This document shows, piece after piece, positions 8,391 through 17,186 of a stretch of DNA of 64,000 nucleotides. Every line of letters starts with the position of its first letter. Position 1 is the stretch's first letter. This stretch comes from Novosphingobium sp. SG751A. GTDB lineage: Bacteria; Pseudomonadota; Alphaproteobacteria; Sphingomonadales; Sphingomonadaceae. Where the stretch lies: the NCBI RefSeq assembly GCF_013149295.1, contig NZ_JABGCB010000018.1, forward strand, positions 1 through 64,000. Reading direction: 5' to 3'. Both the position numbers and the translations under genes were made by a program. The notes under the pieces were generated by a model that saw nothing but the letters and a program-made list of their open reading frames with translations, had not been told where the DNA came from and ran no database searches.

Positions 8391-9854
8391 ATGGTCGATT
8401 TTTCAGCAAGTCAGAGCCTGAAGGGCTTTTTCGCCCCGGTTCGTTTTGAGGCCGAGCTGCGCGATTGCGTTGTCACCGGCACTATCCCGCCCGAACTGGA
8501 TGGCGCCTTCTATCGGATGCATGGCGACTGGCTCTATCCGCCCGCCTTTGCCGATGAGGCGAGCCTGTCGGCCGATGGTTACATCAGCCGGTTGCGCTTT
8601 CGCGATGGGCGGGTCGATTATCGCGGGCGCTATGTCAAAACCGACAGATACCAGCGCCAGATCGCCGCGGGGCGCCAGCTCTATGGCTATTATCGCAATC
8701 CCTATACAGATGATCCTTCGGTGCGCGATGTCGATCATCCCCATCGGCGCACGGCGGCCAACACCACGCCGGTGGTGCTGGCCGGGCGGCTCTATGCCAC
8801 CAAGGAGGAGGGGCTGCCCTATGAGATCGACCCCAACACGCTCGACACGCTGGGCGAGAGCGATTTTGCCGGGGCGTGGCACAGCCAGACCTTCAGCGCT
8901 CATCCCAAATATGACCCGGCAACCGGCGAAACCATTGCCTATGGCTTTGAATCCAAAGGGCTGGCCACGACGGACGTGCATATTGCCAGCTTTGACCGGG
9001 CGGGCAACATCACCTGGCGGGTGGATGTGCAGGTGCCCTATTCCTCGATGCTGCACGATATGGCGCTGACGAAGGATTACGTCATTATTCCGGGTGGCGG
9101 CACCGTCACCAGCATCGAGCGCCTGCAGCAGGGGCGTCAGCATTGGGCGTGGGACAGCAAATTGCCCTCCTATCATCTGGTCGTGCCGCGCGGGGGCCGG
9201 GCCGAGGACGCCCGCGTCTTCAACGGCCCCGAGCGCTCGATCGTCCATACCGCCAATGCATGGAACGATGGCCCGCTGATCACCATGGATGCCCCCATGG
9301 CATCGGGCAACACATGGCCATGGTTCGAGGATGTCGATGGCGGGGCTTTCGACATGAACCTGTTCACCATCCGCCGGATCACGCTGGATATGCGCAGCCA
9401 TAATGCGCAGGCGCAGGAACAGGAACTGTTCCCCCGCGACGTTACCAGCTTCACCCGCATCGATGACCGCTATATCGCGCGGCGGCACCGCTATATCTGG
9501 GTGCAATATGTCGATCCCGATCGCCCGTTCGACGGCGTCCTGCCCGAGGACCCGCGCCTGCGTCCGGTCAATTGCTATGGCCGTTTCGATGTGGAAACCG
9601 GCGAGCAGGCGGCATGGTTCGGCGGCCCGGAATGCGTGTTGCAGGAACCGGTCCATATCCCCCGCGCGCCCGATGCGCCCGAGGGCGAGGGCTGGATCAT
9701 CGGCACCGCGCATAATCTGATCGAGCGGCGCAGCGAGATCGTCATTCTCGACGCGATGGCGATGGTGGAATGCGCGCGGGTGATCCTGCCCTTCCGCAAT
9801 GCGTTTCAGGTGCATGGCACATGGGCTTCGGCGGGCGATCTGGCTTTGGATTGA
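8391..9854 (+). CDS. Carotenoid-oxygenase family protein, stilbene-cleaving (NOV1/LSD) type, paralogue 1
   Basis: 487 aa seven-bladed propeller enzyme, the family that uses Fe(II) and O2 to split an alkene into two carbonyls. The four iron-binding histidines are H171 (QTFSAHPK), H222 (MLHDMAL), H286 (SIVHTAN) and H475 (VHGTWAS). Tyr101 in YGYYRNP and Lys138 in ATKEEG match the residues that hold the phenol 4-hydroxyl in stilbene-cleaving enzymes. The position equivalent to Phe59 of NOV1 lies in EASLSADG and is not Phe, which points to a different substrate. The start at 8391 has ACAGGAGAGG upstream. It is cotranscribed with the preceding TonB receptor. Confidence 0.88.
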   Translation: MVDFSASQSLKGFFAPVRFEAELRDCVVTGTIPPELDGAFYRMHGDWLYPPAFADEASLSADGYISRLRFRDGRVDYRGRYVKTDRYQRQIAAGRQLYGYYRNPYTDDPSVRDVDHPHRRTAANTTPVVLAGRLYATKEEGLPYEIDPNTLDTLGESDFAGAWHSQTFSAHPKYDPATGETIAYGFESKGLATTDVHIASFDRAGNITWRVDVQVPYSSMLHDMALTKDYVIIPGGGTVTSIERLQQGRQHWAWDSKLPSYHLVVPRGGRAEDARVFNGPERSIVHTANAWNDGPLITMDAPMASGNTWPWFEDVDGGAFDMNLFTIRRITLDMRSHNAQAQEQELFPRDVTSFTRIDDRYIARRHRYIWVQYVDPDRPFDGVLPEDPRLRPVNCYGRFDVETGEQAAWFGGPECVLQEPVHIPRAPDAPEGEGWIIGTAHNLIERRSEIVILDAMAMVECARVILPFRNAFQVHGTWASAGDLALD

Positions 9855-9863
9855 ACCTTGGCT

Positions 9864-9892
9864 TCGAGGGCATCCATGGGGGATGCCCTCGA
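9864..9892. terminator. Bidirectional hairpin terminator between convergent genes
   Basis: Perfect 12-bp stem TCGAGGGCATCC / GGATGCCCTCGA with loop ATGGG, in the 40-base gap between the stop of oxygenase 1 and the stop of the convergent secreted-protein gene. There is no T tract, so termination strength is uncertain. Confidence 0.6.
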
Positions 9893-9894
9893 CA

Positions 9895-10887
9895 TTACAG
9901 CGGCGGGTTGGTCGAGGCCGGCGCGGATGTGGCGGGCATGGGCGGCGGCACGCTCAGGCCGCCTTTGCGCCGATCCGGCTTGGGCGTCCATGGCGAACGC
10001 ATGTAATAGGGCACCTGAATGAAGGTCGCCTCGATGGCGGTGATCTGGCCGCCCTTGATCTTGAACAGTTCCAGCACGCTCCAGCTTTGCGGCTCGCGGA
10101 AGATCGAGCGGGTCTTGGTGCCGTCGGTCAGTTCAAACGCGTCCAGCACGCCCTTGTGGTCGATAAAGGCGCGCGACATGACGATCCCGCGCGCCTCGTC
10201 GATCAGGAAATATTCCCGGTCGCGCACCCTTTCGTTGAAGCGATAGCGTCCGGCGCGGAAGTTCTTCTCGATTTCGGGAAATTCCATGCCGTTTTCATAC
10301 CGCTTGGCGTCGGGCGCAAAGCGCGTGTTGCGGATCGCGCCATCGTTGTTTTCCAGCGTGGTGAAATAGCCATCGGCCAGCGCCACCATCGCGCGCCGCC
10401 CCATCCTCTCGCCGGGGGGCACGGGCAGGGCCAGATCGGGATTATGCACGAATGTCTCGACCGGGCCGATGGGGGTGGGCGGGGCGGACAGGTTGCGTTT
10501 GGTCGAGATGATATGTTCGACCTCGGTGATCTTGCGCCCGCGCACCTTGAGGCGGATCGCCAGAAACCCCTGAACATCATTCTGCTGGATCGAAGTATAG
10601 ATGCCCACCTGACCCGCCACAGGATCGGACACGGTCAGCGCGGGGCCGATTTCGCGGGCCACCGTGCTCCATGTGCCATCGGGCAGCGCCATTTCCACAT
10701 TGTTTTCGGAAAAACGAACCCCGGCGGCCAGCGGCGCGCGTTTGGGGTCATGCGCCAGATAGGCCGCGCGATAGGTGGCGGCGACCTGCTCCAGACAGGT
10801 CTTGTCGCAAGCGGGCGATGTCGCCGCCAACGCCGGAGCGGATGACCACAGGCCCAGCAGCACAGCAAGCGATCGTTTCAAGCCCAT
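9895..10887 (-). CDS. Secreted protein with CDxxCL motif (DUF8021-like, NTF2-type)
   Basis: 330 aa with a signal peptide ending PALAATS. The mature protein opens with ACDKTCLEQVAATYRAAYLAHDP, a two-cysteine helix followed by a cone-fold pattern, resembling the DUF8021 group. A second half (KIRGGQITAIEATFIQVPY region near the C-terminus) repeats the idea of a beta sheet around a pocket. The function is unknown. A paralogue at 16173-17186 shares the CDxxCL opening, and both lie next to stilbene-oxygenase homologues and AraC regulators. A periplasmic enzyme or binding protein for the same substrates is possible (inference). The family name is from memory and should be treated as tentative. Confidence 0.65.
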   Translation of the reverse strand: MGLKRSLAVLLGLWSSAPALAATSPACDKTCLEQVAATYRAAYLAHDPKRAPLAAGVRFSENNVEMALPDGTWSTVAREIGPALTVSDPVAGQVGIYTSIQQNDVQGFLAIRLKVRGRKITEVEHIISTKRNLSAPPTPIGPVETFVHNPDLALPVPPGERMGRRAMVALADGYFTTLENNDGAIRNTRFAPDAKRYENGMEFPEIEKNFRAGRYRFNERVRDREYFLIDEARGIVMSRAFIDHKGVLDAFELTDGTKTRSIFREPQSWSVLELFKIKGGQITAIEATFIQVPYYMRSPWTPKPDRRKGGLSVPPPMPATSAPASTNPPL

Positions 10888-10974
10888 GGTCTTCTCCCGG
10901 TCTGATTATGCCTGCCGAAATTAAACAGCCCGGCCCCGCCCCGTCTTTGCCCAGAGCGAACCGGCGGCCTATGC

Positions 10975-11922
10975 TCAGGCGGCACGGGCGGCGCGGAAGG
11001 CTCTGGGGCTGGCGCCGTAATGGGCCTTGAAAACCCGGCTGAAATGGGCCGAATTGCTGAAACCGTTGGCAAAGGCGATCTCGGTGATCGAGCGCGCGGC
11101 AAAGGCGGGCGAGGCCAGCTCATCGCCGCAGCGCCGCACCCGCATCGCCCAGATACATTCGCTGATCGTCTGATCGGCGCAGAACAGCTTGTGCAAATAG
11201 CGCTTGGTGCAGCGCATTGCCTGCGCCACGCCATCGAGCGAGAGATCGGGATCGCGATAATTGTGGCGGATATAGGCCAGCACCCGCTCGCGCATCGTGT
11301 CCTGCATCGATGTGCGCTCCATCGCATCCTCGCATCCGCCAAGGGCGAGGCGCAGAAGATCGACCATCGTGCCGCCCAGATCGCCATCCAGAACGGCATT
11401 CCCGCCCTCGTCCAGATCCTCAAGGACGCCCTGCGTACAGCGCTGGAGCAGCTTGACCACGCCGTCCACCGGGCGCGGACGCATCGCGAGGCGGCGGGCG
11501 CTGTCGGCAAGGCCCGCATAGGCCCGGCGCGGCACCATCAGGGCGAATTGCTCGGTCGGCCCCTCGTTGGTCAGGCGATAGAAGCGCGCCATGTCATAGA
11601 GCAGCCATTGTCCGGGCTGAAGCATCACCTGCTGGCCATTTTGTTCGACCACCGTATGCCCCGACACCTGCACGACGAATTTCAACATATCGCCCGCCTC
11701 GTCATGCGGCGCGGCGCCTTCGCGCTCGATCGCATGCGCGCTGACTGCGATGCGCCCCAGCGAGAGCGAGGAAAGCGCGCGCATGTGCAGATCGGCGCGC
11801 AGTCCCGCCTCGCCAAGGCTGCGCACGCGCAGCGGCACCGTTGCGCGCCAGTGGTTGGCCCATAGCTCGGCGGCTTCGGCCTGAGGCAGGCCGGAGGTGG
11901 AAAAATGCTTGCTTGCGGCCAT
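10975..11922 (-). CDS. AraC family transcriptional regulator
   Basis: 315 aa. The N-terminal two thirds resembles the AraC_binding_2/FeaR-like sensing domain (PHDEAGDMLKFVVQVSGHTVVEQ). The C-terminal third is a double helix-turn-helix with LSLDGVAQAMRCTKRYLHKLF and the family signature ITEIAFANGFSNSAHFSRVFKAHYG. AraC proteins of this type usually activate catabolic genes on binding a small aromatic or similar ligand. It is divergent from oxygenase 2, with a 17-bp inverted repeat between them, and lies upstream of the secreted CDxxCL protein on the same strand. Confidence 0.87.
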   Translation of the reverse strand: MAASKHFSTSGLPQAEAAELWANHWRATVPLRVRSLGEAGLRADLHMRALSSLSLGRIAVSAHAIEREGAAPHDEAGDMLKFVVQVSGHTVVEQNGQQVMLQPGQWLLYDMARFYRLTNEGPTEQFALMVPRRAYAGLADSARRLAMRPRPVDGVVKLLQRCTQGVLEDLDEGGNAVLDGDLGGTMVDLLRLALGGCEDAMERTSMQDTMRERVLAYIRHNYRDPDLSLDGVAQAMRCTKRYLHKLFCADQTISECIWAMRVRRCGDELASPAFAARSITEIAFANGFSNSAHFSRVFKAHYGASPRAFRAARAA

Positions 11923-11967
11923 GGTTCTCTCCCCGCCGACTGGTCATGTTTTTGGTGCGACGTCTGA

Positions 11968-12010
11968 GCGCCTGCATATTAGTTATGTGACAGAACTAAT
12001 ATGCAGGCGC
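11968..12010. promoter_or_regulatory. Long inverted repeat between AraC and oxygenase 2
   Basis: Perfect 17-bp arms GCGCCTGCATATTAGTT (11968-11984) and AACTAATATGCAGGCGC (11994-12010) with a 9-base centre ATGTGACAG. It lies in the 205-base gap between divergent genes, 46 bases upstream of the AraC start. It could be an operator for a dimeric regulator or an RNA hairpin in the leader of oxygenase 2; there is no T tract for a classic terminator. Confidence 0.6.
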
Positions 12011-12127
12011 AAGCCCCTCCTGTCCTGTTCGCCAAGGGAAAACTGCCCGGTTCCCTGCCAAGAAAGCCCAGCCCGTCCGCCGGGGGCTAGAATGACCCGC
12101 AAATATGGAAGGGTGACGGGAAAGAGC

Positions 12128-13612
12128 ATGGTAGATTACAGCGGCATGCCGGCAATGCGCGGCTTCTTTGCACCCCAGCGCTTTGAGGCCGACGTGTTCG
12201 ATTGCGAGGTGGAGGGCACCATCCCCCCCGGCCTGAACGGCGCCTTTGTCCGCGTGGGCAGCGACTGGAACTATCCGCCCAAACATGCCGATGACGCGCC
12301 CTTCAATCAGGACGGCTATATCAGTATGTTCCGCATCAAGGATGGCCGCGCCAGCTATAAGGGCCGCTGGGTCAAAACGCCGCGCTTCCTCAATTGCCAC
12401 AAGGCCGGGCGTCAGCTTTACGGCTATTACCGCAACCCTTTCGACAATGAGCCGGGTTTTCAGAACATCGACAAACCGTGGCTGAACACGGTGATGAACA
12501 CGGCGGTTCTGGCCCATGCGGGCAAATTGCTGGTGCTCAAGGAAGACAGCCGACCCTATGCGGTGGACCCGGTGACGCTGGAGACGCAGGGCCTATGGGA
12601 TTTCCATGGCGGCTATAAAAGCCAGACCTTCACCGCCCATCCCAAGATCGACCCGCGCAACGGCGATCTGCTGACCTATGGTTTCGAGGCGACCGGGCTG
12701 GCGAGCGACGATCTGTTCTATTATGTGATCGACGCCAAGGGGCGGGTGAAGCACGAGGTGCGCCTCAAAGTCCCCTATGTCAGCATGATCCACGATTGGG
12801 CCGTCACCGAGAGCCATGTGATCTTCCCGGTCTTTCCCTATTGCACCAGCATGGCGCAGTTGCAGGCGGGCCAGACCCACTGGAAATGGGACGGGGCGCG
12901 GCCAACCTATATCGGCATCATGCCCCGCTATGGCTCCGCCCGCGACATCCGCTGGTTCAAGGGACCGGCGCGCGCCATCGTCCATACGTTCAATGCGCGC
13001 ACGGTGGGCGACAAGGTGATCCTTGAAGCGCCCACCTTCGAGGGCAATCCCTTCCCCTTCTTCCCCGCACAGGACGGCGCGAAATGGGACCCGGCCAAGG
13101 GCCGCGCGATGATCCGGCGGATGACCTTCGATCTTGCCTCCAAGGACGACAGCTATGCCGAGGAGATCATCGTGCCTGGCCTGCCGGTGGTCGATCTGGC
13201 GCGGATCGACGATCGCTATGCCGGGCGCGACAATCGCTATGGCTTTGCGCCGTTTCGGGATGAGAGCAAGCCCTTCGATGCCGCCCGCGCGGGGCAGGCC
13301 AATGGGCGGATCACCAATTCTTACGGCATGTTCGACCTGAAGGACGGCACATGGCGCTCCTTCTTCGCAGGCCCGGTGCATAGTTTGCAGGAACCCGAAT
13401 TCATCCCCCGCTCGTCCGATGCGCCCGAAGGCGATGGCTGGCTGATCGGGGTGGCGAACAATTACGCGGAAAATCGCTCCGAGATGATCATCGCCGACAC
13501 CCGCGATCTGGCCGCCGGGGCGGTGGCGCGCATCATCCTGCCTTTCCGCTCCAACGTGCAGGTGCATGGCCGCTGGTTCGGCGATCACCAGCTTGGTCTG
13601 GGGGGCGCGTGA
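12128..13612 (+). CDS. Carotenoid-oxygenase family protein, stilbene-cleaving type, paralogue 2
   Basis: 494 aa, similar along its whole length to paralogue 1. Iron ligands are H171 (QTFTAHPK), H222 (MIHDWAV), H286 (AIVHTFN) and H480 (VHGRWFG). Phe59, Tyr101 and Lys138 (VLKEDS) occupy the phenol-binding positions known from NOV1, so a 4-hydroxystilbene-like substrate is plausible. The start at 12128 was chosen because MVDYSGM aligns with MVDFSAS of paralogue 1; an ATG at 12092 is an in-frame alternative and neither has a strong ribosome site. The next gene begins inside its stop codon (TGATG). Confidence 0.87.
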   Translation: MVDYSGMPAMRGFFAPQRFEADVFDCEVEGTIPPGLNGAFVRVGSDWNYPPKHADDAPFNQDGYISMFRIKDGRASYKGRWVKTPRFLNCHKAGRQLYGYYRNPFDNEPGFQNIDKPWLNTVMNTAVLAHAGKLLVLKEDSRPYAVDPVTLETQGLWDFHGGYKSQTFTAHPKIDPRNGDLLTYGFEATGLASDDLFYYVIDAKGRVKHEVRLKVPYVSMIHDWAVTESHVIFPVFPYCTSMAQLQAGQTHWKWDGARPTYIGIMPRYGSARDIRWFKGPARAIVHTFNARTVGDKVILEAPTFEGNPFPFFPAQDGAKWDPAKGRAMIRRMTFDLASKDDSYAEEIIVPGLPVVDLARIDDRYAGRDNRYGFAPFRDESKPFDAARAGQANGRITNSYGMFDLKDGTWRSFFAGPVHSLQEPEFIPRSSDAPEGDGWLIGVANNYAENRSEMIIADTRDLAAGAVARIILPFRSNVQVHGRWFGDHQLGLGGA

Positions 13613-13854
13613 TGATCGAGATCACTCGCAGGGGCCTGCTGCGCACCGGGGCGTTGCTGGCGCTCGGCCCCCGGTTATCCGCGCCGGTGCAGGCGCGCGC
13701 CGTCACACTGGTGGGCGCGACCTATCATGAACAGGTCTATTTCGACGCCACCGGCCAGACCTCGGGCTGGCAGCCGCCTAAGGGGATGCGCGGGCTTGCG
13801 GCGACCGCGCATCTGGATGACACCGCGTTTCGCATGGCGCATCCCTATGGCTGA
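13612..13854 (+). CDS. Small Tat-signal protein coupled to oxygenase 2
   Basis: 80 aa starting MIEITRRGLLRTG, a twin-arginine signal, followed by a hydrophobic stretch and only about 50 mature residues (TLVGATYHEQVYFDATG onward). The start overlaps the oxygenase stop as TGATG, so the two are probably translated together. Its last 10 bases overlap the 3' end of the convergent esterase gene. I do not recognise the family. It may be a real small exported partner or the remnant of a longer gene cut off by the convergent esterase. Confidence 0.5.
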   Translation: MIEITRRGLLRTGALLALGPRLSAPVQARAVTLVGATYHEQVYFDATGQTSGWQPPKGMRGLAATAHLDDTAFRMAHPYG

Positions 13855-15473
13855 CGGCGGGCCAGTTTCTCGCGAATATCGGCTTCGGGATCGGTGAGCA
13901 AAGCGCTCTGATGGTTGAGCGCCATGATCCGGCGCTCGCCGTCATAGGGCTGCCATGTCGGCAGGCCATCGGCGGCGGGGCGCCCCGTGGCGGCAAATTC
14001 CACCCATGCGCTGCTCATCCGCCGGGCCAGAAGGCGCGCTTCCGCCGTCCCGCCGGTCAGCGCCATTTGCGCGTCCACCGTATCAAAGACGAATGGCGCC
14101 TCCAGCGTGTGCAGCGCGCCCAGCTTGCCCTCCAACGCCGGACTTTGCCAGTCGAAGCGATAGGCGAACACGGGCGCGCCGTTTTGCGCGGCCTTGCGAT
14201 CCGCCATCAGCAGGGTGGGGGCCATCACCTGCTGATCGGAAAAGGACTGTATATAGCGCCGCGCGGGCGAAGTATCGGGATAGCGGGCGCGATAGATGGC
14301 CAGCAGATCATGGGCATTCGGCCCCAGATAGGCGGCGGCGCGGGCGGCCAGCCCGGCTTCGTCGAGCGCGAAACCGGCCTCGTCATTGCCCATGAAGAAA
14401 CTCATCTCCTGCGCGTTCCAGCCGATCAGCAGGGGCACATCGCGGGCCTGTTCGGGCGCGGCGGGGGAAAAGGGCTGGGCGGGCAAAAGATCGGGATCGA
14501 GGACCGGCGCGAAACAGGCCAGATCGGTAAACCCCCGCGCCGGATTGGCGGCGGCCACCGTGAAATAGGCGCTCATCAACCGGTCGAGCGGCAAATGGCG
14601 CAACTCGCTCGCCTCCTGCGGGCGCAGCGACAGGGCATGGAGCAACTGATCTGTAACCGCTGCGGCGCGGTCGCGCTCCATCATGCGCAGGCCCGGCCCG
14701 CTTTGCACTGCGGCGCGATGCAGGCGCCCTTTCGCGGCGGGCGAGGCCAGCAGCCAGCTCGTCTTCATCCCGCCGCCGGACTGGCCGAACACCATGATGC
14801 GCGAGGGATCGCCGCCGAAATCCTCGATATTCTCGCGGATCCAATCGAGCGCCGCGACAATATCGAGCATGCCCAGACTGCCGGTGCCGGAAAAATCGCC
14901 GCCCGGCAGATCGTCGAGATGGGCAAAGCCCAGCACATTGAGCCGATGGTTGAGGCTGACCACCACCACATCGCCGCGCCGCGCCAGTGCCGCGCCATCG
15001 CCCGACGCGCCCGACCCCACCGCAAAGAACCCGCCATGCAGCCAGACCATCACCGGCCTTTTGTGCCCATCACGCAGCCCGCTGGTCCAGATGTTGAGCA
15101 TCTGGCACGCCTCATCCTCACGCGCTGGGGCGGGCGGCGGCGCATTGGCGGGGCGGGGCAGGCGGGTGATGATAAGCGGCGAGGGTCCGCCCGCGCGCGG
15201 ATTTACCTGCGGCGAGATCGGTCCGAAGGCCAGCGCCTCGCGCACCCCCGTCCATGGCGCGACCGCGCGCGGCCTTTCGAAACGCGCGGCTTGCGCATAG
15301 GGAATGCCGCGAAAGGCCAGCACATTACCGAGCCTTGCGCCCATCACCTTGCCGCTGGCGGTCTGCGCAACCGGCTCGCCGGTCAGCGCCGAAGCGGTGG
15401 AATTCATCGTCATGGCCAGTCCTCCTGCGCCCATCATCCCCAAGACACGCCGTCGATCCGGGGCCTGTGTCAC
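13845..15473 (-). CDS. Type-B carboxylesterase/lipase with Tat signal
   Basis: 542 aa alpha/beta hydrolase. The N-terminus has DRRRVLGMMGAGGLAM, a twin-arginine signal, so it is probably folded in the cytosol and exported. The family marks are FRGIPYAQ, the oxyanion loop VMVWLHGGFFAVGSG, EDEACQMLNIW, and the nucleophile elbow FGQSGGG (the usual type-B form is GESAGG). It would hydrolyse carboxylic esters, perhaps aromatic esters feeding the nearby oxygenases (inference). The GTG start overlaps the MarR stop (GTGA), so it is coupled to the regulator gene. Confidence 0.85.
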   Translation of the reverse strand: MTQAPDRRRVLGMMGAGGLAMTMNSTASALTGEPVAQTASGKVMGARLGNVLAFRGIPYAQAARFERPRAVAPWTGVREALAFGPISPQVNPRAGGPSPLIITRLPRPANAPPPAPAREDEACQMLNIWTSGLRDGHKRPVMVWLHGGFFAVGSGASGDGAALARRGDVVVVSLNHRLNVLGFAHLDDLPGGDFSGTGSLGMLDIVAALDWIRENIEDFGGDPSRIMVFGQSGGGMKTSWLLASPAAKGRLHRAAVQSGPGLRMMERDRAAAVTDQLLHALSLRPQEASELRHLPLDRLMSAYFTVAAANPARGFTDLACFAPVLDPDLLPAQPFSPAAPEQARDVPLLIGWNAQEMSFFMGNDEAGFALDEAGLAARAAAYLGPNAHDLLAIYRARYPDTSPARRYIQSFSDQQVMAPTLLMADRKAAQNGAPVFAYRFDWQSPALEGKLGALHTLEAPFVFDTVDAQMALTGGTAEARLLARRMSSAWVEFAATGRPAADGLPTWQPYDGERRIMALNHQSALLTDPEADIREKLARRQP

Positions 15474-15904
15474 GGCGTCTCAATCCGGCGCAGCAGCGCG
15501 ATCAGAGCGGCCTGCTCCCCCTCTTCCAGCGCGGCGAAAAAGCGGTCCTCATGCCCCAGCACCCGGTCGTGGATGGCGTCCAGCATCGTCTGTCCCGCCG
15601 CGGTCAGCGAAAATCGTACCGAGCGGCGATCCGCCTCATCCACCGCGCGCCGCACAAACCCGCGCTTTTCCAGTTGATCGAGCAGCGGGACCAGATTGCC
15701 GGGGCGGATTTTGGCTTCCCCGGCGATTTCGCGCTGCCTGCCGCCCGGACTGGTTTCGATCGCGGCCATCACGGCATAATGGATCGTGCGCAGATCGAGA
15801 TCGGCCAGCACTTCCTCCAATTCGACCTGCGACTGGGCGGAAACCCGCCGCAAGTGGAAACCGACCAGCCCGGACAGGCGCGAAGAGGAGGAGGAATGGC
15901 GCAT
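15470..15904 (-). CDS. MarR family transcriptional regulator
   Basis: 144 aa from the ATG at 15904. An in-frame ATG at 15973 and a longer open frame to 16042 exist, and no start has a clear ribosome site. The winged helix shows GRQREIAGEAKIRPGNLVPLL and the wing RRAVDEADRRSVRFSLT. It is cotranscribed with the downstream Tat carboxylesterase, so it most likely controls that gene. It is not close in sequence to the MarR at 5261, and its ligand is unknown. Confidence 0.8.
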   Translation of the reverse strand: MRHSSSSSRLSGLVGFHLRRVSAQSQVELEEVLADLDLRTIHYAVMAAIETSPGGRQREIAGEAKIRPGNLVPLLDQLEKRGFVRRAVDEADRRSVRFSLTAAGQTMLDAIHDRVLGHEDRFFAALEEGEQAALIALLRRIETP

Positions 15905-16172
15905 GACAGAGCCATTTATCGTTTTGGGCGCCAAGGCAAGCCGTCTCGGGTCCTTTGCTGCTGCGTAGATCATGCTGTGGACCACTTGCGTTCGTTCCCC
16001 TGTGTTGCGGCCGACAGCTTTGCCCAGATTGCCCGCCGCCACCTTGCCACGAAGGAACGCGCAAATTCTCCATCAGGGAACAGGCGAGCTTGAGGCTGGA
16101 CGGGGGCGCCCGCTTGCCCTCACACAGGGGACAAGAGCCGCATGATGGCCGTAAGACCGGAGGAGAGAACCC

Positions 16173-17186
16173 TTGCATTACCGCATGATCGCAACGCTTG
16201 CCGCGCTGGTGGCATCTTCGGGCGGCGCTCCCGCCATAGCGCAAAAGCCGGCCTGCGACCGGGCCTGTCTGTCGGGTTTCATCACCTCCTATGTCGATGC
16301 GCTGGCCCATCACCGGCCTGCCGCGCTGCCGCTGGCCAAGGCCTCGCGTTTTACCGAGAACGGCGTCGCCATCCCGCTGGGCGAGGGGCTGTGGACCGGG
16401 GTGAGTGCGGTTGGGCAGCGCTATCGTTATGACTATGTCGATGTCGCGGCGGGGCAGGTGGCGGCTCATCTCGATTTCGTCGAAAACGGCAAAGCGGGGC
16501 TGATGTCCCTGCGCCTGAAAATCGTGGGCGGCAGAATTTCCGAGATCGAAACCGTGGTCAATCGCGGCGCCGCCAATGCCGAACGCATGGTGCCCCCCGA
16601 GCCGCTGTGGGAGGCGCCTGAACCGGCGGCCACCCGGCTCACCCGCGCGCAACTGGCGGCGGTGGCGCAAAGCTATCTGGCCGCCGTGGCGGCGGGTGAT
16701 GGCAGCAAGGCGCCGTTCGATCCCGACACCTGCGTCCGGCTGGAAAATGGCGGGGTGATGGCGCAGACCGCCAATGACCATCCTCCCCAGCCTGGCCCCA
16801 ATGCGCAATCGCCGGTGCCTTGGATCCGCCTTGTCGCATCGACGCTGGGCATGGGATGCGCGAAGCAGCTCGACACCGGGATCTATGGCTTCATCACCAG
16901 CTATAACAATGCCCGCTTTCCGGTGATTGATGTCGAGCGCCAGATCGTGTTCGGCCAATGGAATTTCCGCCGCCGGGGCGATGTCAAAGGCGTGACCTAT
17001 AACGGCGCCTTCACCTCCTTCATGGAAAGCACCCAGTTTCCCAACGAGAACCTGTTGGGTCAGGCCTTCAAGATCCGCCATGGCAAGATCATCCGGGTGC
17101 AGGGCGTGTTCCTCAACGCCAATGTTTACAAGTCCGGCACGGGCTGGAGCGGTGGGGCGGACGGGCCGGTCGCCGGACCCCGTTAA
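16173..17186 (+). CDS. Secreted protein with CDxxCL motif (DUF8021-like), paralogue
   Basis: 337 aa with a signal peptide ending APAIAQ, then ACDRACLSGFITSYVDALAHH. It shares the two-cysteine opening and overall plan of the protein at 9895-10887, including a central beta block (KIVGGRISEIETVV) and a C-terminal GKIIRVQGVFLN strand. The TTG start is preferred over the ATG at 16185 because AGGAGAG lies about seven bases upstream. Its 3' end overlaps the convergent AraC gene by 4 bases. The function is unknown; the recurring placement beside oxygenase genes suggests a periplasmic role in the same pathway. Confidence 0.65.
   Translation: MHYRMIATLAALVASSGGAPAIAQKPACDRACLSGFITSYVDALAHHRPAALPLAKASRFTENGVAIPLGEGLWTGVSAVGQRYRYDYVDVAAGQVAAHLDFVENGKAGLMSLRLKIVGGRISEIETVVNRGAANAERMVPPEPLWEAPEPAATRLTRAQLAAVAQSYLAAVAAGDGSKAPFDPDTCVRLENGGVMAQTANDHPPQPGPNAQSPVPWIRLVASTLGMGCAKQLDTGIYGFITSYNNARFPVIDVERQIVFGQWNFRRRGDVKGVTYNGAFTSFMESTQFPNENLLGQAFKIRHGKIIRVQGVFLNANVYKSGTGWSGGADGPVAGPR

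Noticed and set aside
6472..8409. 645-codon minus-strand open frame across the TonB receptor
   Set aside because: Antisense shadow of a well-supported gene; GC-rich codon use keeps stops rare on the opposite strand. No ribosome site or recognisable family.
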